The notes under the pieces were generated by a model. That model had not been told where the DNA came from, searched no databases, and saw nothing but the letters and a program-made list of their open reading frames with translations. Shown here piece after piece: positions 1-10,087 of a stretch of 64,000 bases of DNA (position 1 is the first letter of the stretch; each line of letters opens with the position of its first letter). The DNA is from Tieghemiomyces parasiticus (Eukaryota; Kickxellomycota; Dimargaritomycetes; Dimargaritales; Dimargaritaceae): assembly GCA_027575765.1 (NCBI GenBank), contig JANBPT010000116.1:1-64000 (forward strand), in the 5' to 3' direction. The position numbers were made by a program, and so were the translations under genes.

Positions 1-1616
1 GCGGGGCTGGAGGCACCGGACGAGGGAAGGGAGCGCAGACTGGGTGCCGGTAGACGCAGGGTGCGCAAGCGTGGATCAGGGCGGGTCCGGCGCGGCTCCC
101 CATCAGGGTGGCGTGCGTTCCGGGTGGTCAGGTAGGTGTCCAGGGGCATCGAGGACGAGGGTGGCGACAGCGGGCCGGGCCGCCGTACCGCCGAGATCTG
201 CGCGGGGAACGGCGGGAGCGGGGGCAGTGGGGTGAGCGCGGTAGCCGGTAGAAGGTCGCTGTATGCCAGGGCCACAGGGGCCGGTGGATGACCCTGGAGC
301 GCGCGACGGACCGTGGATACTGGGACCGGATGGCTGGCCGGGTGCCGGATGGCCGTGTCGGCGGGCGGGGAAACCGGCGGAGCAGGCGTCGCTTGTCGAC
401 GCCGGGGCCACCAGGGTCGACGAGTCAGGTTGGGTAGGGGCTGGTGACGCGTGGTCGGGGTGGTGAAAGTGGGACGCGCTAACCAGGTCAGATTACGGGG
501 CCGCCGAGCAAGTGGGGATACCAACCCAGTGGTGGGCGGGGGAGCAAACATGGCCTGCACACGCTCGGCCTCCGTGTGCCAATGCGGGGAGCACAGACGG
601 TATTCGAGCGGGATGCGCTTGTTGGACTTGGTCAAGAACCGCCAGCGCCGGTGGACGGTCTCGTAATAGGGGCCCTGGCAGTGGGTACAGAAACGTACAC
701 TGGCAACGTAGCGCCGGAGGTCGGCTGGGACGCGGGCCGAGAGCGGCACGCATTCCCGCACCAGGGTGCGGGCGGCCAGCTCAGCCAGACGGGGCACCCG
801 AGCTAGCGGGTCGGCGGGAGCCGGTGGCGGAATGTCGGCCTCGGCATCCCCGGGCAGGGCGGTTAGTAGCGGACACCGGTGCAGCTTGAGCTTGCGCAGA
901 TGGGGCAGTTGGGTAAGTTCGGCCGGGAGGACAGTCAACGGGTTGCCGCTCACGTCCAGCGTGAAGAGGGCATGTAAACGACCCAGCTCGGGGGGCAGGG
1001 CGGTGAGGCGGTTGTTGGCCAAGTGCAGGACGGTGAGTTTGGGCAGGCGGCCCACGGTGGGGGGCAGGGTGGTGAGATAGTTATCGGTGAGGGTCAGAGC
1101 TACCAGTTTGGAAAGGTACCCGATGGCAGCGGGGAGGTGGGTCAGACGGTTGCGGGCCAGGTCCAAAACGGTTAGGTTGCGCATGTAGCCCAGTTCGGCG
1201 GGCACGGTGATCAGCTGGTTGCAGCAGAGCTGTAGGTAGTAGGTTGTGTCGAGTCGTGCCACGTGCGGGGCCAGCTCAACGAACCCCCGACCGCAGAGGC
1301 CCAGACTGTTGACCTTGGTTAGTTCACCCAGAGTCACGGTGTGGCGGTGGGCCTCAGCGGGGGCAATATTGCGGCGAGGCCGGTAGGGCAAGGCCAGGCC
1401 GCGCCGTAAACGGGTGCGGCGGGCCGGGGCGGGGGTGCGCCGACGCGGGTCGACTGAGTGGGTGTCTTCCGTTTCGCCCTCACCAGTGCCCTCGTCGTCG
1501 CCATCCTCTTCGTGGCCGCCGTCTTCGTGGGCCAGTCGGTCGGTCGCCCGATTCTTCCGGGGCAGTGTGTACCCAAAGGGCAGGTCAGCAACGTCCTTAC
1601 TAAGGCGGGTGCCCAT
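1..1616 (-). CDS. Leucine-rich repeat protein with C-terminal Cys/His motif (3' end off window)
   Basis: The minus-strand frame is open from an ATG at 1616 to the window edge without a stop, so the C-terminus is missing. The first 110 or so residues are charged and low in complexity, with an acidic Gly/Glu/Asp stretch followed by an Arg-rich one. About six leucine-rich repeats of roughly 23 residues follow (residues about 119-242), with the pattern LxxLxLxxNxLTxLPxxLGxL, which is the plant/fungal/Ras-suppressor type. Near residue 311 there is a CTHC motif and about 30 residues later CSPH, a possible metal-binding module separated by a conserved-looking RRWRF segment. The tail is Pro-rich. LRR domains of this kind are protein-interaction scaffolds; the partner cannot be named. 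The frame stays open upstream of 1616 to at least 1860 but without another ATG, so a short upstream exon is possible. Confidence 0.8.
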   Translation of the reverse strand, partial: MGTRLSKDVADLPFGYTLPRKNRATDRLAHEDGGHEEDGDDEGTGEGETEDTHSVDPRRRTPAPARRTRLRRGLALPYRPRRNIAPAEAHRHTVTLGELTKVNSLGLCGRGFVELAPHVARLDTTYYLQLCCNQLITVPAELGYMRNLTVLDLARNRLTHLPAAIGYLSKLVALTLTDNYLTTLPPTVGRLPKLTVLHLANNRLTALPPELGRLHALFTLDVSGNPLTVLPAELTQLPHLRKLKLHRCPLLTALPGDAEADIPPPAPADPLARVPRLAELAARTLVRECVPLSARVPADLRRYVASVRFCTHCQGPYYETVHRRWRFLTKSNKRIPLEYRLCSPHWHTEAERVQAMFAPPPTTGLVSPLARRPRNLTWLARPTFTTPTTRHQPLPNLTRRPWWPRRRQATPAPPVSPPADTAIRHPASHPVPVSTVRRALQGHPPAPVALAYSDLLPATALTPLPPLPPFPAQISAVRRPGPLSPPSSSMPLDTYLTTRNARHPDGEPRRTRPDPRLRTLRLPAPSLRSLPSSGASSP

Positions 1617-3905
1617 GGCGACGTCGGAATGGAGGGGTAAGCCGGAGGTCAGCAACGAGAGGAGGGAATCGATAAGGGCGGTGGTGGCCAGGCGGGTCCG
1701 CAGCGAGAGGGTGCCAGTGGGTGGTTTGACCGGGCGAGAATCGGGGTGGTTACACACCTGGTATCTAGGGAAGCCAAGGAGGGGGGAAGGGGGAGCGGAG
1801 TCGGCACAGACGGGAAGCTGGGCCCAAGACAATAGACGAACTAGCGGAGAAAAAGCAGCATGTGCCGGCTGAAGGAGGAGGGGGGGGATGAGGTGTGGTG
1901 GAATTGCACGCCACGAGGTCACCGGAGAGGCGAGGAAAGGAGAAAAGAGAGAAGGAGAGAGATGGCAGGGGAAGCGAGGTTTGTCAAAGGCCCGGGGCTG
2001 ATGCGAGCGAGGTGGGGGCGGAACCCAAGTCAAATAAAATAGCAAGGCTGGACCGAGGAGGGTGAGAACAGAAAGGAAATGGGACGGACTCGCTTGGGAG
2101 CCAGGGTGGTGACCCTAGCGACGTCGTCAGGACGACCACGGCAATGGCCAGGGCGCGAAAGATAGGCGGCCGGCAGAGTGGGGGGGGGGAGAAGGAGGCG
2201 AGGAAGGAAAGGGGCGGCAATTGATTCTGATGAAATTGGCAGGAGACGAAAAATGGGTGCAGCTCACGCCGCTCCCTGGCCGATCCATCGTTTTGTTCCT
2301 CCTCAGGGGGAGGGTAAGCCCCAGCTGCAATTTGGCTGTCTCGCCTCCGTGCACGCCGCGAACGGACCGGACGGAGAGGAGGTACGCTTATTTGCAAACG
2401 AGTTTGCGCCATGCGATGATGGATAGCACGCCACCAGTGCGTAGTATTTGCTGGGCGTGTCCCGTGAATTTGCGTTTCGATGGAGGCAATTCTTGTGTTT
2501 AGCGAGCCGAGCCGTTTGCGTGTGCGTTTGCGTTGATGAACCTATGGTAAAGTGAGAAGTGTTGGCAGAATGGCCAAAGGTCGAGCCGATTATCACGTTG
2601 TCTCACGGCAGGCGGCAGTTATTCCATCCAATTCGTAGCTGAGGCTTCTCTGCCCAGCCAACTCACCTTCAGGGTGCCTCCCCGCCATCGCATCGCGTAG
2701 AGAGTGGCCCGACTATCCTGCCTTTGCCACATCTTAGCCCTGCGATAACAGGGCCGGAAAGTTCTCTATGGACCTGGTGGGGAACAGCCTTTGTGGTCGC
2801 GCTTCACCCGCGGCTTCTGGTCGGCAGTAGTAGTGGCCTTGCGCTTTACAGTCTTGGCAGGCACCAGACCACCACCACCATCATTCTGGGACTTTGCACA
2901 CCGGAACCGCACCAGAATCTCAAGAGGATGGAGGTGTAGTAATACACGGGGGTTGCGAATACGATATAAAAGCAAAGGGTAATATGGCAGTCTCCCGTTT
3001 ATTGAGGCGGTCGGCAGACAGATACTATATATCCCTTCCGGCCTGGACTTCCAACCGTTGATGCGAAGCAACAGCAGCAATGAATGCATCATAAGAAAAG
3101 CGGCAAGGGAAAGCACGGCAGGAAGGAGACAAGAGGACATTGAAGCATGCTATCCTAGGAAGGACTCATCGTAGGATAATGCATACAACGGCGCAGGCGA
3201 CTTCAATGGACTCGGCTTGCCGCTATCGTTGCGAATCCAGGTGAGAGGGCGCTGCTAAGGCTGCCATCACAAGTTGGCGATTATTCCGACCACGCTGCGG
3301 TCATTGATTGTTGAAATTTTTATGTCTGACCTTAGTAGTGGCTCCTATTGGCCCTCTTTTGCTGTCAGACCCTTTTTTCTTCCATGACCTGATTTTTTCT
3401 CGGCCATCTAGCCTTTGAGACTAACCATCGGCCTTGCATATCCATAGAGATATCCAACCCCGCTGGTTAGCTACAAGGGAGCCTGCCCTCTCCGACCCAA
3501 CCTGTTACCTAGGAGGGCCGGTGGTACACGACCGCACAACCTGGCGTGCCTTGTCCGCACCGCCGCGACGTCCGGTACACATCCGCCTCCGTATGTCTGC
3601 CAATGAAGGGAGCAAGCAGCGGAAAGGTTCCACCGGCTCTGGGGCCTTGGACGGCGGATCTGCCGTCGACATCTAGGGCCACCGCGCAACCCGCATATCC
3701 ACCCAGGCTTCCTTAGTGCCCCGTTTGACCCACCTTCTGCTTCGCCATCATTTTCCTCGCCTTGAGCATCCGGACCAACCCATTGCCCTCCCCCCTTCCT
3801 GTACTTTCCCTGGCTCACTACCCTCTGGGACCTTCCTTCCCCCCCCCACCTGCGCATCCACACCTCCCCAGGCCCTGTCGCGCTGCGCACCGTTTCCCTC
3901 CCGCC
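1617..3905. other. Intergenic region between LRR gene and Ral-like gene
   Basis: This 2.3 kb holds the divergent 5' regions of the LRR gene and the Ral-like gene. It contains a run of ten G at 2180-2189. The last 200 bases before 3906 are strongly C/T-rich on the plus strand, with nine C at 3839-3847, as expected for a fungal promoter and leader. I see no convincing gene. Confidence 0.5.
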
Positions 3906-4538
3906 ATGAGCCGTGTACCACCAGCCCCGCCCACCCACCGCCTCGTGATGGTTGGCACAGGCGGAGTAGGCAAGTCAGCACTGACCGTCAAGTTCATCTC
4001 GGGTGACTTTGTGCAAGAGTATGACCCCACTAAGGCCGACTCCTACACTAAACAGATGCAACTGGAGGACGGTCCCTGCGTGGTGGACATTTTGGACACG
4101 GCAGGTCAGGAAGACTACTCGGCCATCCAGGACAACTTTTACCGGCACCGCGACGGGTTCATGCTAGTGTTTTCGCTGTGTGAATACGAGAGCTTCCAGG
4201 CCATGCCGCAGCTCCGAGAGCGGATCCTGCGGGTACTCGACACAACCGACGACGTGCCCGTGGTACTGGTGGGAAACAAGTACGACCTGGCTACGCGTGC
4301 CTACCGACGGGTCTCGGTGGAGGAGGCGCAGGAACTGGCGCTGAGCTGGAACGCCATGTACCTCGAAACCAGCGCCAAGACGGGCCAGAATGTGGAGACG
4401 GCCTACCGCGAGCTCCTCCGGCTGGTCAGTCGGGCCAAGCTGCGCCAGAGCCTTGCCCACCGGCAGAAACAAGCCCACCACCTCAAGGAGGCCCAGCTCG
4501 GAGCGGGCCGCAAGGACAAGGCGTGTGTGGTGATGTAG
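3906..4538 (+). CDS. Ral-type small GTPase (Ras family)
   Basis: This intronless gene encodes 210 residues; the start is the only in-frame ATG, in context CCGCCATGA. All G boxes are present: P-loop GTGGVGKS (17-24), DTAGQ (64-68, glutamine retained), NKYD (124-127) and ETSAK (154-158). The effector loop at 39-47 reads YDPTKADSY. PTKADSY is the signature of Ral rather than Ras, Rap or Rheb, and the following DILDTAGQEDYSAIQDN also matches Ral. The C-terminus has a basic stretch and a CaaX box, CVVM (207-210). Final Met predicts farnesylation, whereas animal Ral proteins end in Leu and are geranylgeranylated. In animals Ral acts at the plasma membrane with the exocyst; that role here is inference. 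A Ras-family member of another subtype is the main alternative. Confidence 0.87.
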   Translation: MSRVPPAPPTHRLVMVGTGGVGKSALTVKFISGDFVQEYDPTKADSYTKQMQLEDGPCVVDILDTAGQEDYSAIQDNFYRHRDGFMLVFSLCEYESFQAMPQLRERILRVLDTTDDVPVVLVGNKYDLATRAYRRVSVEEAQELALSWNAMYLETSAKTGQNVETAYRELLRLVSRAKLRQSLAHRQKQAHHLKEAQLGAGRKDKACVVM

Positions 4539-6145
4539 CCCTGCCCTCCCGTTGCCTTTCTTATACATGTACATCAGCACCTTCGCCCTTATGCGCCGAC
4601 TACGGTCTGCCACACCTTTGTGTTTATTTCTGACCTTTTTTCCCCTAGCAGCATCCCAACATACCAGCTCGAATAGTACCACCTTGTACTCTGAAGGGTA
4701 CAGTAACCCTTTAGAGCTCTATCTACTCCTTAGTGACAGCCAGCAATACGAGTGCGCGGTAATTAGGCAATTGGAAACGAGGGCCGCAGGTGCGAGCCAA
4801 CCATTGCGGGCCTGCATCAACCTGCTTTAAGCGCCGCGCCCCGGGGATCCCACACCCCTTCATCGGGCCAGCGTAGTAGCTATTACGAGGTGGCTAGACA
4901 AAGGTCTCAGGCGGCCTTTGGGAGGGCCAGGGGGCCATTGCCGTTGGCGAAGCAGGTCCCTGTGAACGGAAAGGAGAGGGGGCAGGAGGCGTCCCCCGCA
5001 AGTGCTCTCGCTGCATTGGCTGGCTGGTGGATGTTGAGGGACGCCGGTCCCCCTGGCGCATAGGGACCGCCCACTCCAAGTCTTGGCCAGCGCATTCCCC
5101 GGCGGTGGGAAAATCTCTATGGTCGGGGAGTGCCTGTATGCCGGTGTGCATGACGACAGCTGATGGTGTGCGCTGGCGGAAGTCATACCCGCCAAGGCAG
5201 TGCCAGGCTGGCATGCAGTCGAAATTCAGGCCTGTCTCTGTAGGAAGGCAGAGCGGGCGGCCCTCTAGGCGCACGCCCTGCTGCGTCGATTGGGCTGAAA
5301 CGGCGATGGTAGCGACGACATGACCCCTCGCCTCCAAATATCGAAAATGCATGTAGGGCTCCAGCCTGGTGCCCGCCCCGGCACTCGACTGACGGCCATC
5401 GCCATGGGCTATGGCCTTTATGCGGGAGGTTGGTCATGGATCGCCCGGCGAGAGGACTACATGCCATACGCGGAAGGTACCAAGTCGGGGTGGGGACGGG
5501 GATGACGCCCTCCTCCCCAACTGCCCGCCTCTCCACCTTGTCACTTGCAACTCCGAGCTGTCTTACGGGCAAGTGTGTCAGAGGTGAACAGAGCGAGGGG
5601 AGGAGCCCGTCAAGGGCGGGTCGGGGGGTAAATCCCATTCGGCCCACGTTAAGCAGGCACCGGGCTGGCTGGATCCTAGGGCGCGAGAGCCCTCACCCCC
5701 TTCCATCACGCCGGGATCAAAGGCGCCTGATGCCGCCTACAAGCGCGGCACCGCCCTGCCCCCGCCCCGCAGGCGCCGTCGCTTATATACTTGCCCTTTG
5801 GATTATCCGCACCTGGCCCGCTGCAGCAGTGTCCTCCCGCCATCACCGCGCCTTACAGGGCGGCCCATGTTCCCACAAGATCCTTGCTGGTCACCATCGG
5901 CCGCCTTGTTCACACCCTTACAGCCACACCCGCCTCCCTTCGGTTTCTCCGTCCTCTACACTCACCCACCTGCCTTATTGCCGTCGCTTAGTCAACTTGC
6001 GTCAGGTGGCGTGCTCTTTGGTGCCGCCGTCCCCTTTTCCCTCTACCTCCATTTCTACCTGTACTTGACCTAGCGGCCTTTTTTTTGTGCCTACCAGAAT
6101 CCCGCTACTTCTTCCACCTCTTACATTTCACTTCGCCCCAAAGCC
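4539..6145. other. Intergenic region with bZIP promoter
   Basis: This 1.6 kb contains the Ral-like 3' region and the 5' region of the bZIP gene. Short open frames on both strands have no recognisable motif. From about 5690 the plus strand is C/T-rich, and a TATATA element lies at 5784-5789. Confidence 0.5.
5784..5789 (+). promoter_or_regulatory. Possible TATA box of the bZIP gene
   Basis: TATATA stands in otherwise C/T-rich DNA about 360 bases upstream of the bZIP ATG. No start-site evidence is available, so this is a positional guess. Confidence 0.35.
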
Positions 6146-6901
6146 ATGCCCGACGATCGTCGTCCCTATCTTACAGCCCGCCCGGGTCTGTCGGCGGCTT
6201 TACCACCTCCTTCCTCAACGCCAACGGCCGCGCCCTATTCACATCCTGCCTCCTACCCATACGCACACCCGCACCCCATCGCCTACTCCGCTGGCTACCA
6301 CCACCACCACGCTCCGCCAGCTTGGACCGCCCCACCACCCCACCACTACCCGTACCCACCGCCTCCTACAGCCTATCCCCCACCAGCGGATCCGCCGGCC
6401 TACCCGCCAGCCTCCGCTGCCGCCCCGGAGCCGGCCGCCTCACCATACTTTACTCCTGACGACTCTCGCTCGCCCACCACACGCGGTGTCGGGGTACCCT
6501 ACAGCCCCCCTGCAACCCGCAAGCGTTCGCGTAGCTCGGACACCCGTCGGTCCTCCCCCGCCGCCGCCTCCGGCGCACCCTCACCCGCTGCGGGTACGGA
6601 CAAGGAGGCCACCCGTCGCATCCGCAACGCCGAGGCATCCGCCCGCTGCCGCTACAAGAAGCGCCAGAAGGAGAAGAAGGACCACGACCGATTCACTGAC
6701 ATGGAGTTACAAATCAACAAAGTGTGGTCAAAGATTGTTTTGTACGAGGCCGGCGATACCGACGAGGGCCTGAACCTGCTCTTCAGCGACAAGCCTGCCT
6801 CTGACGATATTGTGCGCCGGCTGGCCACCAAGGTTGACCGGTTAATTAACGAGAACCGCCACTTACGCCTGCAACTCGAGGCCCTCCAGGCGTCCACTTA
6901 A
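6146..6901 (+). CDS. bZIP transcription factor with displaced leucine zipper
   Basis: The gene is intronless and encodes 251 residues; the start is AGCCATGCC at 6146. Residues 1-125 are rich in Pro, Tyr, His and Ala, a typical low-complexity activation region. A Lys/Arg/Ser patch precedes the basic region (157-178), which contains NAEASARCR (161-169). This matches the bZIP signature N-x7-R that contacts DNA. The usual zipper should begin near residue 178 but has no leucine heptads there. A clean four-heptad zipper instead occurs at the C-terminus with Leu 226, 233, 240 and 247. About 48 residues intervene, including an amphipathic segment (Met186, Ile190, Val193, Ile197) and an acidic loop. 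Nuclear DNA binding is inferred from the basic region; targets cannot be given. Confidence 0.85.
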   Translation: MPDDRRPYLTARPGLSAALPPPSSTPTAAPYSHPASYPYAHPHPIAYSAGYHHHHAPPAWTAPPPHHYPYPPPPTAYPPPADPPAYPPASAAAPEPAASPYFTPDDSRSPTTRGVGVPYSPPATRKRSRSSDTRRSSPAAASGAPSPAAGTDKEATRRIRNAEASARCRYKKRQKEKKDHDRFTDMELQINKVWSKIVLYEAGDTDEGLNLLFSDKPASDDIVRRLATKVDRLINENRHLRLQLEALQAST

Positions 6902-7466
6902 GGCCGCCCATCAACCTCATCATCGCTCACTACCTTTCCCGTCGACATTATAACGCTTGTCACCCCCCGGTGCCAGTAAATCACTACACACTTTTTTTCT
7001 TACCCCTCTTCGTTAACATATCTGCCATAATATACACATATTTATAATCGTTTGCTTGCGCATGCTTGTTGGCCTCGTATTAGCTCGGCGCCAAGGTGGA
7101 TGTTGTGCCATCACTTTGGTAGCCACCTCTCTTGCTTTCTAGGAGTTCCAGTTGGTCATCACCGGCATTAGTAGCCGGCCTAAATCATCATCAAACTGAT
7201 ACACCATGGAAATGCGAGCAGAGGTTGTAAAACCAATGGTTGCCCGTTTGACAGGCAGTTAACCCAACTAGGGGAGTGAGTGGCAGACCACCACGTTCTC
7301 GCTGCACTTTTTCTGGAGGGTAAAGCAGGGCACACGGTGGCCACTCTGCCCCATAACGGTTGACTATATCCCTTGCGGCGTACGGGGGAGTCACGCACAA
7401 CCTCTCGACTGCTACCGTGCCATCTCGCTCGCCCCACCTCTTCTACCTATTTCCGCATGCTTCCTT
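6902..7466. other. Intergenic, 3' of bZIP gene
   Basis: This 560 bp stretch contains the AT-rich 3' flank of the bZIP gene (6950-7060, with several TATA/ATAAT words likely used in 3'-end formation). I see no gene. Confidence 0.4.
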
Positions 7467-7769
7467 ATGAGGAGCAGCCCAACACACAAGCCCGGCCTGA
7501 CGCGGCTTCCCCACCGGAGCAGCCATTGCCTCGGTTACCTGACCGCTGCCGCCCCCTCCATCCTCTCTCTCCCGCTCAGGGCCCAGTTTAAGCCGCTCAG
7601 CGAACTCGACGACCCACCCACCACACCCACTCTCACTTCCCAAAGTATCGAGCGTCGGGCAGAGGACGCGGCTTCTCCTCCGTGCTCCCGAAGACCTCGT
7701 CGCGCCTCCCACCCCTCATCGGCCGGCTCCGACGACCTGACCATGCCTAAGCTTGCCGCCGGCGCGTGA
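7467..7769 (+). CDS. Doubtful small hypothetical protein
   Basis: An ATG at 7467 opens 100 codons. The C-terminal part (from codon 39) has a coherent, Ser/Thr/Pro-rich sequence with an acidic LSELDDPPTTPT segment, which resembles a real polypeptide more than the N-terminal part does. A strong pyrimidine tract ending in CAG at 7579 sits just before this segment and looks like a splice acceptor. It would join in frame to an alternative start at 7457, but the only donor available is GTTACC (7534), unlike the GTAAGT used elsewhere here, and the intron would be just 46 nt. No family is recognised. It may be the last exon of a gene whose 5' part I cannot see, or not a gene. Confidence 0.25.
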   Translation: MRSSPTHKPGLTRLPHRSSHCLGYLTAAAPSILSLPLRAQFKPLSELDDPPTTPTLTSQSIERRAEDAASPPCSRRPRRASHPSSAGSDDLTMPKLAAGA

Positions 7770-8081
7770 ACTCCTCGCAAGGATAAGAAGGACGGACACT
7801 TCATTCTCTAAGAACCCCCGTCCCTTACGACCTGTTATACACGTTATATAATTTCTGAAATGCTTTACTTTTATGGAGCAAGCCAACCCCGGCCTTTCAC
7901 TCTTATATCCATCACCGTCCATGACACTTACGGTCGATCATCCCCCTCACTCAACATCTTAAGCAATTAAAATGTAAACCTGGAAAGTCCCAGCCTCTTC
8001 GCTCTGCAAGGACATGGTCAGTCCGCTGCACTACTCTAGCTACGCAAAGTCCTGGGCCTTGGAGATTCACTTTGCCAACAT
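7770..8081. other. Intergenic, convergent 3' flanks
   Basis: About 310 bp between two convergent small genes. I see no gene; the DNA is moderately AT-rich near 7840-7870, as expected for 3' flanks. Confidence 0.4.
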
Positions 8082-8279
8082 TTATTCTCGGGGGCCAGAG
8101 ACTGGTGGATCCCCGTCGCTACGGCGGGCGGGTGCTTCAACCGCATTGACAATGTCTATTTTGCGCTGGCGCTCGCGTTGACCAATTCCAATGGCGTGCC
8201 GAGTCACAAAGGTTAAGACGATGGCCATCGTGAAGGCGGCTAGTGGGGTTATGAGCTGGCCTCGTGAATAGCGGCCCAT
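8082..8279 (-). CDS. Small single-span membrane protein, unknown function
   Basis: This 65-residue protein starts at 8279 in excellent context (GCACCATGGGC); an upstream in-frame ATG nine codons earlier is in poorer context. The N-terminus MGRYSRGQLITPL leads into one hydrophobic segment (about residues 9-25), followed directly by a basic, helical RERQRKIDIV stretch and a polar tail. The layout suggests a type of small mitochondrial or endoplasmic reticulum protein with positive charges flanking the membrane span. I do not recognise a family. It is divergent from the enolase-phosphatase gene, with about 400 bp between the two starts. Confidence 0.5.
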   Translation of the reverse strand: MGRYSRGQLITPLAAFTMAIVLTFVTRHAIGIGQRERQRKIDIVNAVEAPARRSDGDPPVSGPRE

Positions 8280-8683
8280 GGTGCTAACCGTTATACTTAC
8301 AATCAAGGAAAGGGTGGCAATGGTCGAGGGCGAAGCTACGGAACAGCGGCGAAGAGGGCAACGCCAAACGGGTCAAGGGGTGAGGGGCACTGGCACGCGT
8401 TGTAATGTAGAGTTCGCTGGAAACTGAAAACGTTGCGATTAAGGTTCAAGTCGGGAGGCGGAGCAGGGAGGAGACTGGGAAGGTCTGAGATTCGGCCTTG
8501 TCACAAATGACCCAGCCCCATGTACCCTCGGCCTCCATGGTTACAACTCCTTCCCCTTCCCCCCCCACGTTACTCCATTTCAACTTCCTACCTTCACTAC
8601 CACTGGCGTTGCTTCTCACCTCTTGGCCCTAACGTACTCTTCCGTCACCGCATTTGGTTCCACCTTTACTCTCCTCACTCACT

Positions 8684-10087
8684 ATGACTGACCCTTCAAA
8701 ACTTGGTAAGTGACGGCCTGTCTAGCTGACGTGCCCGCCCTCGCAACCCAGCGCAAACCCACTGTCCCATAACTAACCCTCCACCTTTCCAACCGCACAG
8801 CCTACGCCGCCGTCCTGCTCGATATCGAGGGCACCACCACACCCATCAGTTTCGTACACGAGGTGCTCTTCCCGTACGTCCAGAACCACGCCCGTGCCTT
8901 TATTGAGGCTCGTTGGGACGATCCTGCATGCCGTCCATACCTGACTAATCTCCAGGCCCAGGTACGTCCCGTAATGGTCAGACTCTGACGCCGGCCGTCG
9001 CATCTCCCTGACTGACATTACCCGGTCTAACCCACATTGACACTTACCCAACCCACCCGCGCTGCCCCGAACCGGCTTGATTGTATAGTCCGAAGCGGAC
9101 CGGCACCAGGGACTCCAGGATATCCCACGTGTAGCCGATCTAGACGATGCGACGTAAGTAGAATTTCGCCAGGATTGCGTTGGCGGAATTCAGACCGCCT
9201 TGCGCTGGCGCCAGTGGACTAACCCCGCCGCGTCACCCTCCCATCATCCCACTAGCCTACCGACTTCCACCAAGATAAACTCGCTGGTCGCCAATCTAGA
9301 CTACCAGATATACCACGACCGCAAGATCAAGGCGCTTAAGGACTTCCAGGGCTACATGTGGGAGGTTGGCTACCGCTCTGGTGAACTCAAGTCCATGTAA
9401 GTGATTATCGCATTGCCTTCCATCACTTCTCCACAGTGGGCGCCATGTCCCTGAGAGTACGACTCGGACTCGCCGTTGGCTTCCGCCTCCCCCACCACTC
9501 TTCCCATTAGAGTAGGAAATCTAACCCTACCCACGTGAGCCCTCCTCGTATAGCGTCTACCCTGATGTCGTCGACGCACTCAAGCAGTGGAAATCTCTGG
9601 GGAAGCCCGTCTACATTTATTCCTCGGGCAGCGTACCGGCCCAGAAGTTGATTTTCGCCTATTCGGATCAAGGCGACCTGACGCCGTATCTTGCCGGCTA
9701 CTATGATACGGCCGTAGGGTCCAAGCTGGCGACAGACAGTTACCGTGCCATTCAGCAGACCACGGGGGTACCCGCTAGGGAATTACTGTTCATCAGCGAT
9801 AATGTTAAAGGTGAGTAGATATCTCACCTTGGACGGTCGAGCCCATTCTGTTATGCTGTCATCAAGTTAGTGGTCGCATGCGACCGCTTATTGTTCACTA
9901 ACTAACTAACCCCTCCCCCTTTCGACATTTATCTCCTTTTTCTTTTCGATCAGAAATCGACGCTGCCCGCGCCGCCGGTTTCCCCACGGCCGTCGCACAG
10001 CGACCAGGTAACGCCCCGCTACCGGCCGCAGTGACTGCGGATCCCATCTATACGGTGATTTCCGACTTCCATGCTCTACTGGACTAA
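8684..10087 (+). CDS. UTR4: Enolase-phosphatase E1 (methionine salvage)
   Basis: Six exons encode 259 residues: 8684-8705, 8801-8961, 9089-9153, 9256-9396, 9554-9810 and 9954-10087. All junctions keep frame, with donors GTAAGT (three), GTACGT and GTGAGT. The enzyme is a HAD-superfamily, Mg-dependent bifunctional phosphatase. It enolises and dephosphorylates 2,3-diketo-5-methylthiopentyl-1-phosphate to the acireductone of the methionine salvage pathway in the cytosol. Motif I is LDIEGTTTPISFVHEVLFPY with nucleophile Asp15 and Glu17. Motif II is YSSGS (152-156), Lys187 lies in the motif III region, and motif IV is FISDN (209-213). Length matches the family (about 230-260). It converges on the ZIP transporter gene 420 bp downstream. 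Confidence 0.96.

Noticed and set aside
2766..3140. 124-codon minus-strand frame with a hydrophobic, signal-like start and a Lys-rich tail.
   Set aside because: The middle has no coherent pattern, codon use is unbiased, and no family or splice partner is evident.
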